DNA of 64,000 nt from Alcaligenaceae bacterium. GTDB taxonomy: Bacteria > Pseudomonadota > Gammaproteobacteria > Burkholderiales > Burkholderiaceae_B. The translations under genes and the position numbers were made by a program. The notes below the pieces were generated by a model that searched no databases, was not told where the DNA came from, and worked only from the letters and a program-made list of their open reading frames with translations. The stretch lies in NCBI GenBank assembly GCA_947380655.1, contig CANCRX010000002.1, positions 1 through 64,000 of the forward strand. Direction: 5' to 3'. Position 1 is the first letter of the stretch. Each line of letters starts with the position of its first letter. Positions 46,852-55,662 of this stretch are shown one piece after another.

Positions 46852-47699
46852 TGTGATTCTGCCTTGGATTTGGAGCTGGATATTGAAGACGCCTTGGGTT
46901 TGGGCTTGGCGGCTTCTTCGGCTTTAGCAGCTGCTTCGGCATTTGCCTGGATCAATGCCTCAAGACTGCGAATTTTGGCTCGAACGCCCGGGGCACCTGC
47001 CGCAGCGGCGTTCTGGTAAGAGCGTAAAGCGATGCTTAGCTCAACGTCGCCAAGGTTTGACAGGGCAAAGGCATATTTGGGGCTGATCATGATCGCCATT
47101 TCAAGCGCGCGACGTGCCTGTTCAAACTCACCGCGTTTGACATAGATCACTGCGAGATTGTTCCAGGGCTCGGGCAGCTCAGGGAACCGCATGGTCATTT
47201 TTTGATAAATGGCCTCCGCTTCATTCGAGCGATTGACTTCAGTCAGCACCCGCGCATGCATGAACATAAGTTGCACATCGGTCCCTGGTGAGCTGCGCTT
47301 GGCATCCTCAGCGATACGCTGTTCGACTTCAACTAGCGCCTCCTGGGTGCGGCCTCGCTGTAATAGCGCCTCAATCCGACGGGTCGTTTCAGATGGCGTC
47401 AGGGGGACGCGTGTGTCAACAGTGGGGGCGATGGCTTCGAGGAGCTTGGCCAGACCATCCCAGCCTGCCTCGGGTTCTTTGTCGCCAATGATTGTGTCAG
47501 GCTTGCTGCCTGGCATGTTCATGGGCAGGATGTTATTGAGGTCGTTAGTCTTTGGGCTGCTAGCCAAAGGGTTTGCAACGCCGTTGACAGGATCGTATTG
47601 AGGACTCCCGCCAAAGCCTTGGGCGTGCGGTGTCCCAGGTAACAACGTTACCGAACCGAATGCGAGCAGTACACAACAAATCCGATTATGCAGATTCAA
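46848..47699 (-). CDS. Exported TPR-repeat protein
   Basis: A 283-residue protein with a signal peptide ending near PHAQG. A low-complexity linker follows, then TPR repeats ([20 protein letters not shown], and the pair with [20 protein letters not shown] and [20 protein letters not shown]). The C-terminal tail is rich in Ala, Lys, Pro and Ser. It should act as a periplasmic scaffold. It is first in the operon with the PPIase and lpxH and diverges from cysS. Function unknown. Confidence 0.8.
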   Translation of the reverse strand: MNLHNRICCVLLAFGSVTLLPGTPHAQGFGGSPQYDPVNGVANPLASSPKTNDLNNILPMNMPGSKPDTIIGDKEPEAGWDGLAKLLEAIAPTVDTRVPLTPSETTRRIEALLQRGRTQEALVEVEQRIAEDAKRSSPGTDVQLMFMHARVLTEVNRSNEAEAIYQKMTMRFPELPEPWNNLAVIYVKRGEFEQARRALEMAIMISPKYAFALSNLGDVELSIALRSYQNAAAAGAPGVRAKIRSLEALIQANAEAAAKAEEAAKPKPKASSISSSKSKAESQ

Positions 47700-47768
47700 G
47701 GCGTGAAATCCTCAATTGCTATACTTGACGATCCGCATTTTAGCCTTGGTTTGAGCCTCCCGTATCGC

Positions 47769-49247
47769 ATGCTACAGATTTACGACTCCCTAACTCGCTC
47801 TAAACGCCCATTTACCCCAGTTCAGCCCGGTAAAATCGGGCTCTACGTGTGTGGAATGACCGTTTATGATTGGTGCCACCTCGGGCATGCCCGCATGCTG
47901 GTGAGTTTTGATGTGGTTCAACGGTGGTTGCGCTGCGAGGGCTATCAGGTCACCTATGTACGCAATATTACGGACATTGATGACAAGATTATTAAACGTG
48001 CTGTTGAATCGAACCGTCGGATCGTTGAGGTCACAGAGTTTTTTATTGATGCGATGCATGCAGATGAGCATGCCCTGGGTGTTCAGGCACCTGATTTTCA
48101 GCCACGCGCTACACAATACGTCGGCGATATGCTCGATATTATCGGCAAGCTTGAGAAAAATGGGCTGGCCTATCACGCCGATGATGGCGATGTAAATTTT
48201 TCTGTGCGCGGCTTTCCTGGGTACGGCAAGCTTTCTGGCAAATCATTGGATGACTTAAGAGCGGGCGAGCGGGTAGCTGTCACCTCTTCCAAACGTGACC
48301 CGATGGATTTTGTCCTCTGGAAATCAGCAAAAGAACACGAACCTGCGGATACTCGCTGGGACTCACCTTATGGTTGGGGGCGACCTGGCTGGCATATCGA
48401 GTGCTCCGCGATGAGTAAGGCTCTATTAGGGTTGCCGTTGGATATTCATGGCGGCGGTCCTGACCTGAAATTTCCTCATCATGAAAATGAAATCGCCCAG
48501 ACCGAAGGCGCCTTTGGCGGCGTGCTGGCAAATAACTGGATGCATTGCGGCCCCTTGATGGTTGATGCAGAGAAAATGTCCAAATCATTGGGCAATTTCC
48601 GCACGATTCGCCAGACCGTAGGTATGCCGGATCAGCCCTCTGACTCCGCTACTTATCAGGTCAATCCGCGCGAAGCAGAAATGTTGCGTTTCTTTATCGT
48701 TAGAAACCAATACCGCAGCCCCCAGAATTACGCACCCGATAATTTGGTCGATGCGCAGGTTTCGCTCGATCGCATGTATCAGACACTGCAAAACGTGCCC
48801 CCTGCATGCGTGGGGCAACCTGACTGGTCAACGCCCGAGGCGCAGGCTTTCCGTGAAGCCATGAACGATGATTTCAATAGTGCCGGAGCCGTTGCCGCAT
48901 TGTTCGAACTGGCGACGCAGGCGAATCGCACTCAGGATGCCGCCATCAGTGGTCAGATGAAAGCGCTGGCAAGCATTCTGGGTTTATTGCAGCAGAACCC
49001 CGCCGCTTATTTTCAAAGCCCGACACGGTATACGCGCCGTGCCATTGATGAGGCGACCAGTGGACAAGCCACGTCTGGCACCGCGGCATTGTCAGAGCCT
49101 GAAATCGACAGGCTGATTCAGGCGCGTGCGGAGGCTAAAAAAGCGAAAAATTTTGCTGGAGCAGACGAAATTCGTGCCACACTGAAAGCCGCAGGGATCG
49201 AACTTGATGACAAGCCGGGTGGCTTGACGCAATGGCGCCGTGCTTAA
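47769..49247 (+). CDS. cysS: Cysteinyl-tRNA synthetase
   Basis: A 492-residue class I synthetase charging tRNA-Cys. The zinc Cys lies in [17 protein letters not shown], which includes the HIGH-type [18 protein letters not shown] and [17 protein letters not shown] hold further zinc ligands. KMSKSLGN is the KMSKS loop. A C-terminal anticodon-binding part ends the protein. The ATG at 47769 is chosen because it begins the conserved [11 protein letters not shown]; the frame is open to 47688 but overlaps the divergent TPR gene. Confidence 0.96.
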   Translation: MLQIYDSLTRSKRPFTPVQPGKIGLYVCGMTVYDWCHLGHARMLVSFDVVQRWLRCEGYQVTYVRNITDIDDKIIKRAVESNRRIVEVTEFFIDAMHADEHALGVQAPDFQPRATQYVGDMLDIIGKLEKNGLAYHADDGDVNFSVRGFPGYGKLSGKSLDDLRAGERVAVTSSKRDPMDFVLWKSAKEHEPADTRWDSPYGWGRPGWHIECSAMSKALLGLPLDIHGGGPDLKFPHHENEIAQTEGAFGGVLANNWMHCGPLMVDAEKMSKSLGNFRTIRQTVGMPDQPSDSATYQVNPREAEMLRFFIVRNQYRSPQNYAPDNLVDAQVSLDRMYQTLQNVPPACVGQPDWSTPEAQAFREAMNDDFNSAGAVAALFELATQANRTQDAAISGQMKALASILGLLQQNPAAYFQSPTRYTRRAIDEATSGQATSGTAALSEPEIDRLIQARAEAKKAKNFAGADEIRATLKAAGIELDDKPGGLTQWRRA

Positions 49248-49257
49248 AGCGAGCGAC

Positions 49258-49902
49258 ATGAATAGTTCTGAATCCATTGCGACTAAGCCTGATTATTGGG
49301 AATCTGCACTCACGCATTTGATGAAGCGCGACCGGATCATGAAAAAACTGATTCCCAAACACCCAGATATCTGGCTGACCTCCCGCGGCAATCCATTCAT
49401 CACGCTCGCCCGTTCGATTGTTGGACAACAGATTTCTGTCAAAGCTGCTGAGTCAGTCTGGCAGCGATTTTTACTCGAATGCGGCAAACGCCCGACGCCA
49501 GCTTCGGTTCAAAAAGCGGGTATTGATCAGCTCCGCTCAGCAGGACTGTCTGCACGTAAAGCAGAATATATCCTTGATTTATCTACGCATTTCAGCGAAA
49601 AACGTGTTCGGCCCCAACGCTGGGCTGACATGGAAGACGAAGATGTGATTGCTGAATTAACCGCGATTCGCGGTATTGGTCGCTGGACGGCTGAAATGTT
49701 TCTTATTTTTAATTTGCAGCGCCCAGATGTCTTGCCGCTCGATGATGTGGGACTATTGAACGCAATCTCGTTACACTATTTCAGTGGTGAGCCCGTGTCC
49801 CGGTTTGAAGCGCGAGAGGTGTCTGCAGCATGGCAACCCTGGCGCACGGTGGCAACCTGGTATTTGTGGCGCAGTCTTGATCCGGTTCCAGTCGAATATT
49901 GA
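49258..49902 (+). CDS. DNA-3-methyladenine glycosylase (HhH-GPD, AlkA type)
   Basis: A 214-residue base-excision repair glycosylase. The DNA-binding helix-hairpin-helix reads [18 protein letters not shown], and the catalytic Asp lies in [32 protein letters not shown] is another family segment. It lacks the N-terminal domain of Escherichia coli AlkA and fits the short AlkA/AlkC-like type. It removes alkylated bases. The ATG at 49258 is preferred to a GTG at 49240 inside the cysS end. Confidence 0.9.
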   Translation: MNSSESIATKPDYWESALTHLMKRDRIMKKLIPKHPDIWLTSRGNPFITLARSIVGQQISVKAAESVWQRFLLECGKRPTPASVQKAGIDQLRSAGLSARKAEYILDLSTHFSEKRVRPQRWADMEDEDVIAELTAIRGIGRWTAEMFLIFNLQRPDVLPLDDVGLLNAISLHYFSGEPVSRFEAREVSAAWQPWRTVATWYLWRSLDPVPVEY

Positions 49903-49951
49903 TCAGACAGCGTCAACATACCTTAATGAACGAAGACGGAATTTGAAAGTT

Positions 49952-50917
49952 ATGCGTAATATTTTTCTGGAATTTGAACAGCCGTTAGGCGAACTCGAAG
50001 GCAAGATCGAACAGCTGCGTTACGTGCAGGCTGATTCGGCTGTCGATATTTCGGATGAGATCAGTCGCCTGCAGCAAAAAAGTCAAAGTCTGGCCAAGGA
50101 TATCTATTCCAAGCTTACCCCTTGGCAAACTGCTTTGGTGGCGAGGCATCCACAGCGTCCTTACACCCTGGATTACGTGCGTGAAATCTTTACTGATTTT
50201 CACGAACTGCACGGTGATCGCATGTACGCCGATGATCTGTCTATCGTAGGGGGCATGGCGCGTTTTAACGGCACCCCCTGCATGGTCATTGGTCACCAGA
50301 AAGGTCGCGACACAAAAGAACGTGCTGCACGAAATTTCGGTATGCCGCGTCCAGAGGGTTATCGCAAAGCCTTACGTCTGATGCGACTGGCCGAAAAGTT
50401 CAACATGCCTGTGTTCACGTTTGTCGACACGCCCGGTGCGTACCCAGGTATTGGCGCAGAGGAGCGTGGTCAGTCCGAAGCGATTGGTCACAATCTCTAC
50501 GCGATGGCCGAACTCAAAGTGCCAATCATCTCGACCATTATCGGTGAGGGTGGCTCAGGTGGTGCGCTGGCCATTGCTGTCGGAAACGTTGTGCTGATGT
50601 TGCAGTATTCGACTTATGCGGTGATTTCACCCGAAGGCTGTGCATCGATTCTGTGGCGCAGTGCAGACAAGGTTTCCGAGGCTGCTGCAGCGCTGGCAAT
50701 TACAGCTCCGAGTCTCAAGGAATTTGGGTTGATTGATCGTGTCGTCAATGAGCCAATCGGTGGCGCGCATCGCGATCCGCGCGTGATGGCGCGTTTGCTT
50801 CGTCGTTCACTGGGTGATGCTTTGCGTCAACTGCAGGGCATGACACCTAAAGAGCTGATTGATCATCGTCTGGAGCGTCTGTTGTCTTACGGCCGTTTCC
50901 AGGAAGTCAAAGCTTAA
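49952..50917 (+). CDS. accA: Acetyl-CoA carboxylase carboxyltransferase subunit alpha
   Basis: A 321-residue subunit that, with AccD, moves the carboxyl from biotin to acetyl-CoA in fatty-acid synthesis. It opens [19 protein letters not shown], followed by [58 protein letters not shown] and [18 protein letters not shown]. Length matches the Escherichia coli protein (319). The start at 49952 begins the conserved N-terminus; the frame is open upstream. A palindrome (GCGTGATCACGC) follows the stop. Confidence 0.97.
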   Translation: MRNIFLEFEQPLGELEGKIEQLRYVQADSAVDISDEISRLQQKSQSLAKDIYSKLTPWQTALVARHPQRPYTLDYVREIFTDFHELHGDRMYADDLSIVGGMARFNGTPCMVIGHQKGRDTKERAARNFGMPRPEGYRKALRLMRLAEKFNMPVFTFVDTPGAYPGIGAEERGQSEAIGHNLYAMAELKVPIISTIIGEGGSGGALAIAVGNVVLMLQYSTYAVISPEGCASILWRSADKVSEAAAALAITAPSLKEFGLIDRVVNEPIGGAHRDPRVMARLLRRSLGDALRQLQGMTPKELIDHRLERLLSYGRFQEVKA

Positions 50918-50962
50918 CGCGCGTGATCACGCTCGCGTCTAAGACTTAATCACGGACATCTC

Positions 50963-51958
50963 GTGACGGACTCGCTGACGCAAGCGCTGCAGGCCGCGCT
51001 TAAAAGCCTTCCAAGCAATGCTCCTGTTGCTGTGGCTTTAAGCGGTGGGGCTGACTCGGCAGCATTGGCGATCGCTGCCGCCCGCGTTTGTCAGGCATCG
51101 GCTAGATCCCTTTATTTTTTTCATATTCATCACGGCTTGTTTGCTCAGGCTGACCTCTGGGTCGAGCAAGTGCGTAGGCTCGCGGACTTGCTCAATACTC
51201 CTTTGGATGTTGAGTATGTTGAGGTGGCTCAGGACTCCGGACTCGGTATAGAGGGCGCCGCACGAGAGTCTCGCTACGCCGCTCTGGTTTCGATGGCTGC
51301 ACAGCACCGGACGCATGCCTTGTTGCTCGCACACCATCGCCAGGATCAGGCTGAAACGGTATTGCTGCGCTTATTACGCGGAGCGGGTGTGCAGGGCCTG
51401 GCTGCGATGCAAGCAGATACCGAGAGACAGGGCTTAAGAATGTTGCGCCCGTTTCTTGATCTTGATCGCGGAGATTTGCTCACGTTTGTCGCGGAGTTCA
51501 CACAGCAGACCGGGTGGTCGCCTATTCAGGATCCCAGTAACACTGACCCTAAATATGCGCGTGGAGCTTTTCGCTCAGGGCTTATTCCTGTTTTGCAGCA
51601 GCATTGGCCAGCATGGCAGCAGACACTCACACGCCATGCGAGGCAGGCGACTGAGACGGTTGAGATACTTGATGAAGTTGCGGCTAGCGATCTGGCGGGG
51701 CTAGAGCCCGATCCTGAAGACCAAAGCTTTAGCTTGAAGCGTTGGCGCGAGTTGACTCATCCCAGACAGGCACTGGTGCTCAGATATTGGCTGCAACAGC
51801 AGGGTGTGGCTATGCCAGGAGATCGTAGGCTGGCTGACTTAATACGCCAGCTCAGGCAGCTGCACGCTCTGGGTCATGACCGGGATTTGCTCTGGCAGCA
51901 TGGCCAGATTGAGCTCCGATGCCGTCAGGGCAGGGTGTTGCTTGCTGCGGCGCAGTAA
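50963..51958 (+). CDS. tilS: tRNA(Ile)-lysidine synthase
   Basis: A 331-residue ATP-pyrophosphatase that modifies the C34 of tRNA-Ile(CAU) to lysidine. The P-loop-like SGGADSAAL starts near residue 24. LLLAHHRQDQAETVLLRLLRGAG and RPFLDLDRGDLL are strong TilS marks. It starts at GTG. It is shorter than the 430-residue Escherichia coli enzyme, lacking the full C-terminal domain, as is seen in some related species. It lies 45 bp after accA and 75 bp before lysC. Confidence 0.93.
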   Translation: MTDSLTQALQAALKSLPSNAPVAVALSGGADSAALAIAAARVCQASARSLYFFHIHHGLFAQADLWVEQVRRLADLLNTPLDVEYVEVAQDSGLGIEGAARESRYAALVSMAAQHRTHALLLAHHRQDQAETVLLRLLRGAGVQGLAAMQADTERQGLRMLRPFLDLDRGDLLTFVAEFTQQTGWSPIQDPSNTDPKYARGAFRSGLIPVLQQHWPAWQQTLTRHARQATETVEILDEVAASDLAGLEPDPEDQSFSLKRWRELTHPRQALVLRYWLQQQGVAMPGDRRLADLIRQLRQLHALGHDRDLLWQHGQIELRCRQGRVLLAAAQ

Positions 51959-52033
51959 AATCCCTGCTTCGCGCTAGAATATAGGGCTTTGTGCGGATTT
52001 ACCGCTACCGATTTACAAAACTTATCCGAAATT

Positions 52034-53299
52034 ATGTCAATCATCGTTCATAAATATGGCGGCACCTCGATGGGCTCAGTCGAGCGCATCAAAAACGTCG
52101 CCCGCCGTGTCGCCAAGTGGCACGCGGCCGGTCATCAGGTCGTCGTTGTGCCTTCGGCTATGTCTGGCGAGACCAATCGCCTGCTGGGACTCGCGCGCGA
52201 AATTTCCTCCATGGCTGATGGCCGTGAGCTCGACATGATCGCAGCCACCGGTGAGCAAGCCTCGAGCGGATTGCTCGCGATCGCCCTGCAAGGCGAGGGC
52301 CTCAAAGCCCGCAGCTACGCTGGCTGGCAAGTACCCGTCCGAACAGACTCGTCCTATACCAAGGCCCGTATCACCTCGATCGATGATGCGCGTATTCGTG
52401 CGGATCTTGATGCGGGTTATGTTGTGGTGGTCACAGGATTCCAGGGCGTGGATGACACAGGCAACATCACGACCCTCGGTCGTGGCGGCTCAGACACCTC
52501 GGCCGTGGCAGTCGCTGCTGCACTCAAAGCTGATGAATGTTTGATCTACACCGATGTGGATGGGGTGTATACGACCGATCCGCGTGTGGAGCCTGATGCG
52601 CGTCGTCTGAGTGTCATTTCTTTCGAAGAAATGCTCGAGATGGCTTCACTGGGTTCTAAAGTCTTACAAATCCGTTCGGTGGAATTCGCTGGTAAGTACC
52701 GCGTCCCCACGCGCGTGCTGTCATCACTGACCGATCCTGATATGGACCTTGCCGAGGAAATGAAATCCGGCACCCTGATTACTTTTGAGGAAGACGAAAA
52801 AATGGAAGCAGCTGTTGTTTCAGGTATCGCCTTTAGCCGCGACGAAGCCAAAATCACACTCTTGGCTGTACCTGATAAACCAGGTATCGCTTACGCAATC
52901 CTCGGTAAAGTCGCAGACGCCAATATCGATGTAGATATGATTGTGCAAAACCAGTCAGTTGCGGGCACGACAGATTTTTCTTTCACTGTGCCACGTAACG
53001 AATTTGCCCGTACCCAAGTTTTACTCGACAAGACTATCGGTCCTGACGTTGGTGCACGCGAAATTTCCTACGATGAAAAAGTCGCGAAAGTTTCTATCGT
53101 CGGTATCGGTATGCGTTCGCATGCAGGTGTTGCGAGTCTGATGTTCAAGACCCTCGCCGAAGAAGGCATCAACATCCAGATGATTAGCACCAGCGAAATT
53201 AAAACCTCGGTCCTGATCAGCGATAAGTACATGGAGTTGGCAGTACGCGCGCTGCATAAGGCCTTTGGACTTGAGACGGCCCCTGCGACCAAGGTTTGA
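52034..53299 (+). CDS. lysC: Aspartokinase
   Basis: A 421-residue enzyme that phosphorylates aspartate, the first step to lysine, threonine and methionine. The N-terminal KYGGTSMGSVERIKNVA is the kinase signature, with GRGGSDTSAVAVAAAL and YTDVDGVYTTDPR. The C-terminal two ACT domains (ITLLAVPDKPGIAYAILGKV and VSIVGIGMRSHAGVASLMF) give feedback control. An internal start could yield a separate regulatory subunit as in other species, but that cannot be proven here. The frame is open to 51989 upstream; ATG 52034 starts the conserved part. Confidence 0.96.
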   Translation: MSIIVHKYGGTSMGSVERIKNVARRVAKWHAAGHQVVVVPSAMSGETNRLLGLAREISSMADGRELDMIAATGEQASSGLLAIALQGEGLKARSYAGWQVPVRTDSSYTKARITSIDDARIRADLDAGYVVVVTGFQGVDDTGNITTLGRGGSDTSAVAVAAALKADECLIYTDVDGVYTTDPRVEPDARRLSVISFEEMLEMASLGSKVLQIRSVEFAGKYRVPTRVLSSLTDPDMDLAEEMKSGTLITFEEDEKMEAAVVSGIAFSRDEAKITLLAVPDKPGIAYAILGKVADANIDVDMIVQNQSVAGTTDFSFTVPRNEFARTQVLLDKTIGPDVGAREISYDEKVAKVSIVGIGMRSHAGVASLMFKTLAEEGINIQMISTSEIKTSVLISDKYMELAVRALHKAFGLETAPATKV

Positions 53300-53324
53300 T
53301 CCTGTATTGAACATTGATAGTGTG

Positions 53325-53370
53325 TGTTAAATATATTTAACAAAAAATAAAAATGTTAGATATATTTAAC
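53325..53370. repeat. Two near-identical AT-rich palindromes after lysC
   Basis: TGTTAAATATATTTAACA (53325-53342) is a perfect 18-bp palindrome. GTTAGATATATTTAAC (53355-53370) is a second copy that differs by one base from its 16-bp core. Their starts are 29 bp apart. They lie in the 78-bp gap between lysC and the parE-like gene. They may be a tandem regulator site or a Rho-independent-like end; no T-tract follows. Confidence 0.7.
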
Positions 53371-53377
53371 GCTGGTT

Positions 53378-53668
53378 TTACGTGAATAATGATGAGATAT
53401 TTCTAGCGGAATGTAAAACGCGGATGATATATATTTTCTCTTCACGAACTTTATAAAAAATCAAATATCTGCCAAACGGCATTGACCTAAGATCTTCCTC
53501 GATCGTGTCCTGTTGCCGTCCAATAAATGGCTGTCTGGATATCAAGTTGTATTGAACCGTTAAATCATACATCCAACGATCTGCAGCTTGAAAACTATTG
53601 TGTGCGATGTAGCTCCAGATTTCAAAGATATCATTTACTGCTCTAGGTGAAACGATCACTTCAAGCAA
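53378..53668 (-). CDS. ParE/RelE-type toxin
   Basis: A 96-residue toxin of the RelE/ParE fold. VIVSPRAVNDIFEIWSYIAHN near the start, FIGRQQDTIEEDLRSMPFGRYLIFYKV in the middle and IYIIRVLHSARNISSLF at the end follow the ParE pattern, with the Arg-Val-Leu-His segment. ParE toxins poison gyrase. Its start is one base after the stop of the antitoxin gene on the same strand. The module is of type II. Which target it has is inferred. Confidence 0.83.
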   Translation of the reverse strand: MLEVIVSPRAVNDIFEIWSYIAHNSFQAADRWMYDLTVQYNLISRQPFIGRQQDTIEEDLRSMPFGRYLIFYKVREEKIYIIRVLHSARNISSLFT

Positions 53669-53974
53669 TTAAGCAGCTTCCTTTTTATTTTTTTTCGAAG
53701 CAAGCTCTTTTCGAAATTGATTTTTCATCGCGTCGGCATCCCATGCGATGGCAGGCCCGCTGTTTATCCCCTCCTGAATCATGGTGCGTAGCTGTTGCAA
53801 TTTAAATTCTTTAATCTCATCTTGCTCTTGCATAAGACGCAAAGCCTCTCTTACCACTTCGCTTGATGAAGTGTATTTTCCAGATGACACTTTATTTCGC
53901 ACCATTTCTTCCAGAAAAGGTGTGAGATTTATATTCATTCCCATGCAATGTGCCCCTAAGTTAATTAACTTCAT
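53669..53974 (-). CDS. ParD-type antitoxin
   Basis: A ParD-like antitoxin of up to 101 residues. The DNA-binding ribbon-helix-helix is NINLTPFLEEMVRNKVSSGK followed by YTSSSEVVREALRLMQEQD. The charged C-terminus should cover the toxin. The start is ambiguous: ATG at 53974 (GGAG four bases before) or ATG at 53944/53938 (AGGGG eight bases before 53944), of which the shorter forms match the family better. It ends right at the toxin start. Confidence 0.83.
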   Translation of the reverse strand: MKLINLGAHCMGMNINLTPFLEEMVRNKVSSGKYTSSSEVVREALRLMQEQDEIKEFKLQQLRTMIQEGINSGPAIAWDADAMKNQFRKELASKKNKKEAA

Positions 53975-53997
53975 AACGCTCCAATTTTATCCAATAT

Positions 53998-54012
53998 TGT
54001 CAAAGATTGACA
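53998..54012 (-). promoter_or_regulatory. Candidate operator of the ParDE-like module
   Basis: TGTCAA-AGA-TTGACA is a perfect 6-bp inverted repeat with a 3-base spacer, 24 bp upstream of the antitoxin ATG. On the minus strand it is followed by GATAAAATT, a possible -10 box. ParD antitoxins bind such repeats to repress their operon. Confidence 0.5.
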
Positions 54013-54116
54013 TTTTTTGGATCTAGAAAATGCGACATAATTTGAATCACGAAGCTTACTTAAGGCAGGGTAGAGAGGATATTCGTAGTTCTGACAGGTT
54101 GGGCATACATAAACTA

Positions 54117-54539
54117 TCAAAACGATATAGTTTTTATTTTCAATTGTTTCGCATTCCTAAGTAAGCCAGCATCCAGACTCACAATTCCTTGCGTTTTATA
54201 TTCAAGTGCAACAGCAAGATGAAGTGCATCTCCCGCTCGCAGACCGAGCGATGTATTCAATACTGACAAGGCTGCTTTATAAAAATGCGCAGAGGCGACA
54301 GGCAATAACGTCAGATCTCTTTTGCACAACATTTGAAACTGCTCCCACGCCGTATCCGATGACACCTGATCGATTTGACCTGTCCGTTGCTTGAGTGCGA
54401 GTGCGCTCGCAAACTCAGTGATGCACCACTCGGATGACGCGAGGGCCTGGGTGCAGTCCGCATACCACCGGTTTACATCACTTGTTTTGTCTTCTTGCGT
54501 AAGCAGCGAAACAAAAACACTCGTATCGACGTAAATCAT
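54117..54539 (-). CDS. VapC-type PIN-domain toxin
   Basis: A 140-residue PIN-domain ribonuclease toxin. The first catalytic Asp is in MIYVDTSVFVSLL, a Glu in CITEFASALALKQ, an Asp in LRAGDALHLAVALEY and a further Asp in IVSLDAGLLRNAKQL. That is the full PIN acidic set. The start overlaps the antitoxin stop by one base (TAATG), typical of coupled type II modules. The target RNA is unknown; VapC toxins often cut tRNA. Confidence 0.88.
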   Translation of the reverse strand: MIYVDTSVFVSLLTQEDKTSDVNRWYADCTQALASSEWCITEFASALALKQRTGQIDQVSSDTAWEQFQMLCKRDLTLLPVASAHFYKAALSVLNTSLGLRAGDALHLAVALEYKTQGIVSLDAGLLRNAKQLKIKTISF

Positions 54540-54787
54540 TAATAGCGCGCCTGGTTGCGAAGTGTATCGATGACAGAAGATCCCATTGGCTTGCTTTCTT
54601 GCTCTTGAATCAACGCGTTGGCAAAATATTTTCTATCCCAATCTTTTTTTTGTAAGCAAAGACTTCCATCAGCTCCAATGCGTATCTCGAGTTGATCTCC
54701 GTCTTTGAGATTAGCTTGCCTGGTGAATTCGGTCGGAATGCGAACAGCCAGGCTATTGCCCCATTTTGATACAAGTAGATGTGCCAT
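54539..54787 (-). CDS. AbrB/MazE-type antitoxin (VapB)
   Basis: An 82-residue swapped-hairpin antitoxin. LVSKWGNSLAVRIPTEFTRQANLKDGDQLEI, split as KWGNSLAVRIP and KDGDQLEI, is the AbrB/SpoVT DNA-binding signature. The C-terminal half should bind VapC. The ATG at 54787 is chosen because it starts the conserved domain; the frame runs on to 54877 through a palindrome that is more likely the operator. It is translationally coupled to the toxin gene. Confidence 0.87.
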   Translation of the reverse strand: MAHLLVSKWGNSLAVRIPTEFTRQANLKDGDQLEIRIGADGSLCLQKKDWDRKYFANALIQEQESKPMGSSVIDTLRNQARY

Positions 54788-54798
54788 GATTTCATTTG

Positions 54799-54816
54799 AT
54801 ATACATTTATGTATAT
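54799..54816 (-). promoter_or_regulatory. Candidate operator of the VapBC-like module
   Basis: ATATACAT-TT-ATGTATAT is an 18-bp palindrome with perfect 8-bp arms, 11 bp upstream of the antitoxin ATG. Its position over the likely -10 region fits autorepression by an AbrB-type antitoxin. Confidence 0.6.
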
Positions 54817-55015
54817 TAATTTTATGACTAATTGCAATTGGATTCAATGTTGAATTAGGGGAGGTGAGCGCAATCAATCTTGACGTCCTGTGAAGTGAAA
54901 ATTTTAGGCATCACAATACTGATTTGCGGGATATGCTGATATGCGTGTGAATACGTCGGGTAATCTACGACAAGTTTTAGATATGCTGTGTCGTGCTAGA
55001 ATACCGGCTTGGTTT

Positions 55016-55109
55016 GGAGGCGTGCCCGAGCGGCTGAAGGGGCTCCCCTGCTAAGGGAGTATGTGAGCTAAAACTTGCATCCAGGGTTCGAATCCCTGCG
55101 CCTCCGCCA
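55016..55109 (+). tRNA. tRNA-Ser (GCT)
   Basis: A class II tRNA with acceptor stem GGAGGCG/CGCCTCC, a long variable arm and anticodon GCT in loop CTGCTAA. The T arm reads GGTTCGAATCC. The discriminator is G and CCA is encoded. It reads AGC and AGU. It is followed by a strong terminator and by mobile-element debris. Confidence 0.97.
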
Positions 55110-55154
55110 AAACTTTAGTTTCGAACCTGCTACGCAGTGATTCGACATGCCACG

Positions 55155-55177
55155 AGCCCCGCACAGTGCGGGGCTTT
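55155..55177 (+). terminator. Terminator after tRNA-Ser
   Basis: AGCCCCGCA and TGCGGGGCT form a perfect 9-bp GC-rich stem with a 3-base loop (55155-55175), followed by a short TTT. It is well placed to end the tRNA-Ser transcript. Confidence 0.75.
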
Positions 55178-55364
55178 GCGTTGCTACCTCTTGACTGCGA
55201 CCCGTGGCCGCGGCATGTAAAAGTAGTCTCAAAGCCCGTTTGTTTCAAAACCTCATGACTTTTTGGTCGTCGGTTCAGAGGTTCGTCATTGGTCAATTTG
55301 GCGAGAAAGCTGTAGACCTTGGCCAACTGGAGTTAGTGTTGCGGTTGGGCTTGAGTGACTAAAG

Positions 55365-55662
55365 TCAATCTGCCGCGACTGCTGTTCCGCCCTGAGCACT
55401 CTCCCAGTCAGCGAAGGTCGTACCGTTTGTCAGTTTCTATGCGGTGCGGCCATTAATGCTAGCGCCGACGACCATCGCAGTTGCGGCGGTAAGGGTTGTG
55501 CAAACTCGCGTTGTGTCTGAATCGCAATGAACCATTTTCACCTGAGTGACTCACGGTAACGTTATGCACATGACCCAGTGCTTCAAGACTGTTGCGGTAA
55601 GGCAGCCACCCAAGTTTTGGTAACAAAACACGGTTATTGATTGGGTCTAATCCGGCGTCGTT
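55365..55662 (-). pseudogene. Decayed TnpB (IS200/IS605-type OrfB) fragment
   Basis: Translating the minus strand from 55662 gives a run with RVLLPKLGWLPYRNS and HNVTVSHSGENG, which matches the TnpB segment LPKLGWxxYRxS...KNVTVS. A stop follows at 55459-55461. One frame over, AMVVGASINGRTA then, past a TAG, KLTNGTTFAD lines up with the next TnpB segment, the RuvC-I motif SAVGIDxGIxxFA...LSDGT. The catalytic Asp is lost. At least one frameshift and one stop are needed, and no intact ends are seen. The 553-bp gap between tRNA-Ser and the oxidoreductase gene holds nothing else recognisable. Confidence 0.6.

Noticed and set aside
50921..50932. Terminator after accA
   Set aside because: GCGTGATCACGC is a perfect palindrome but has no loop-forming room and no T-tract, so I did not call it a terminator.
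55051..55326. Minus-strand open frame across tRNA-Ser and its terminator
   Set aside because: It covers the tRNA on the opposite strand and the terminator hairpin, has no ribosome site, and ends in the usual antisense-tRNA peptide. It may include the far end of the TnpB debris, but it is not a gene.
55480..55662. IS481-type transposase tail (SGENGSLRFRHN)
   Set aside because: The segment alone recalled the IS481 family C-terminus, but the preceding LPKLGWLPYRNS and NVTVS and the following VVGASIN order fit TnpB much better.
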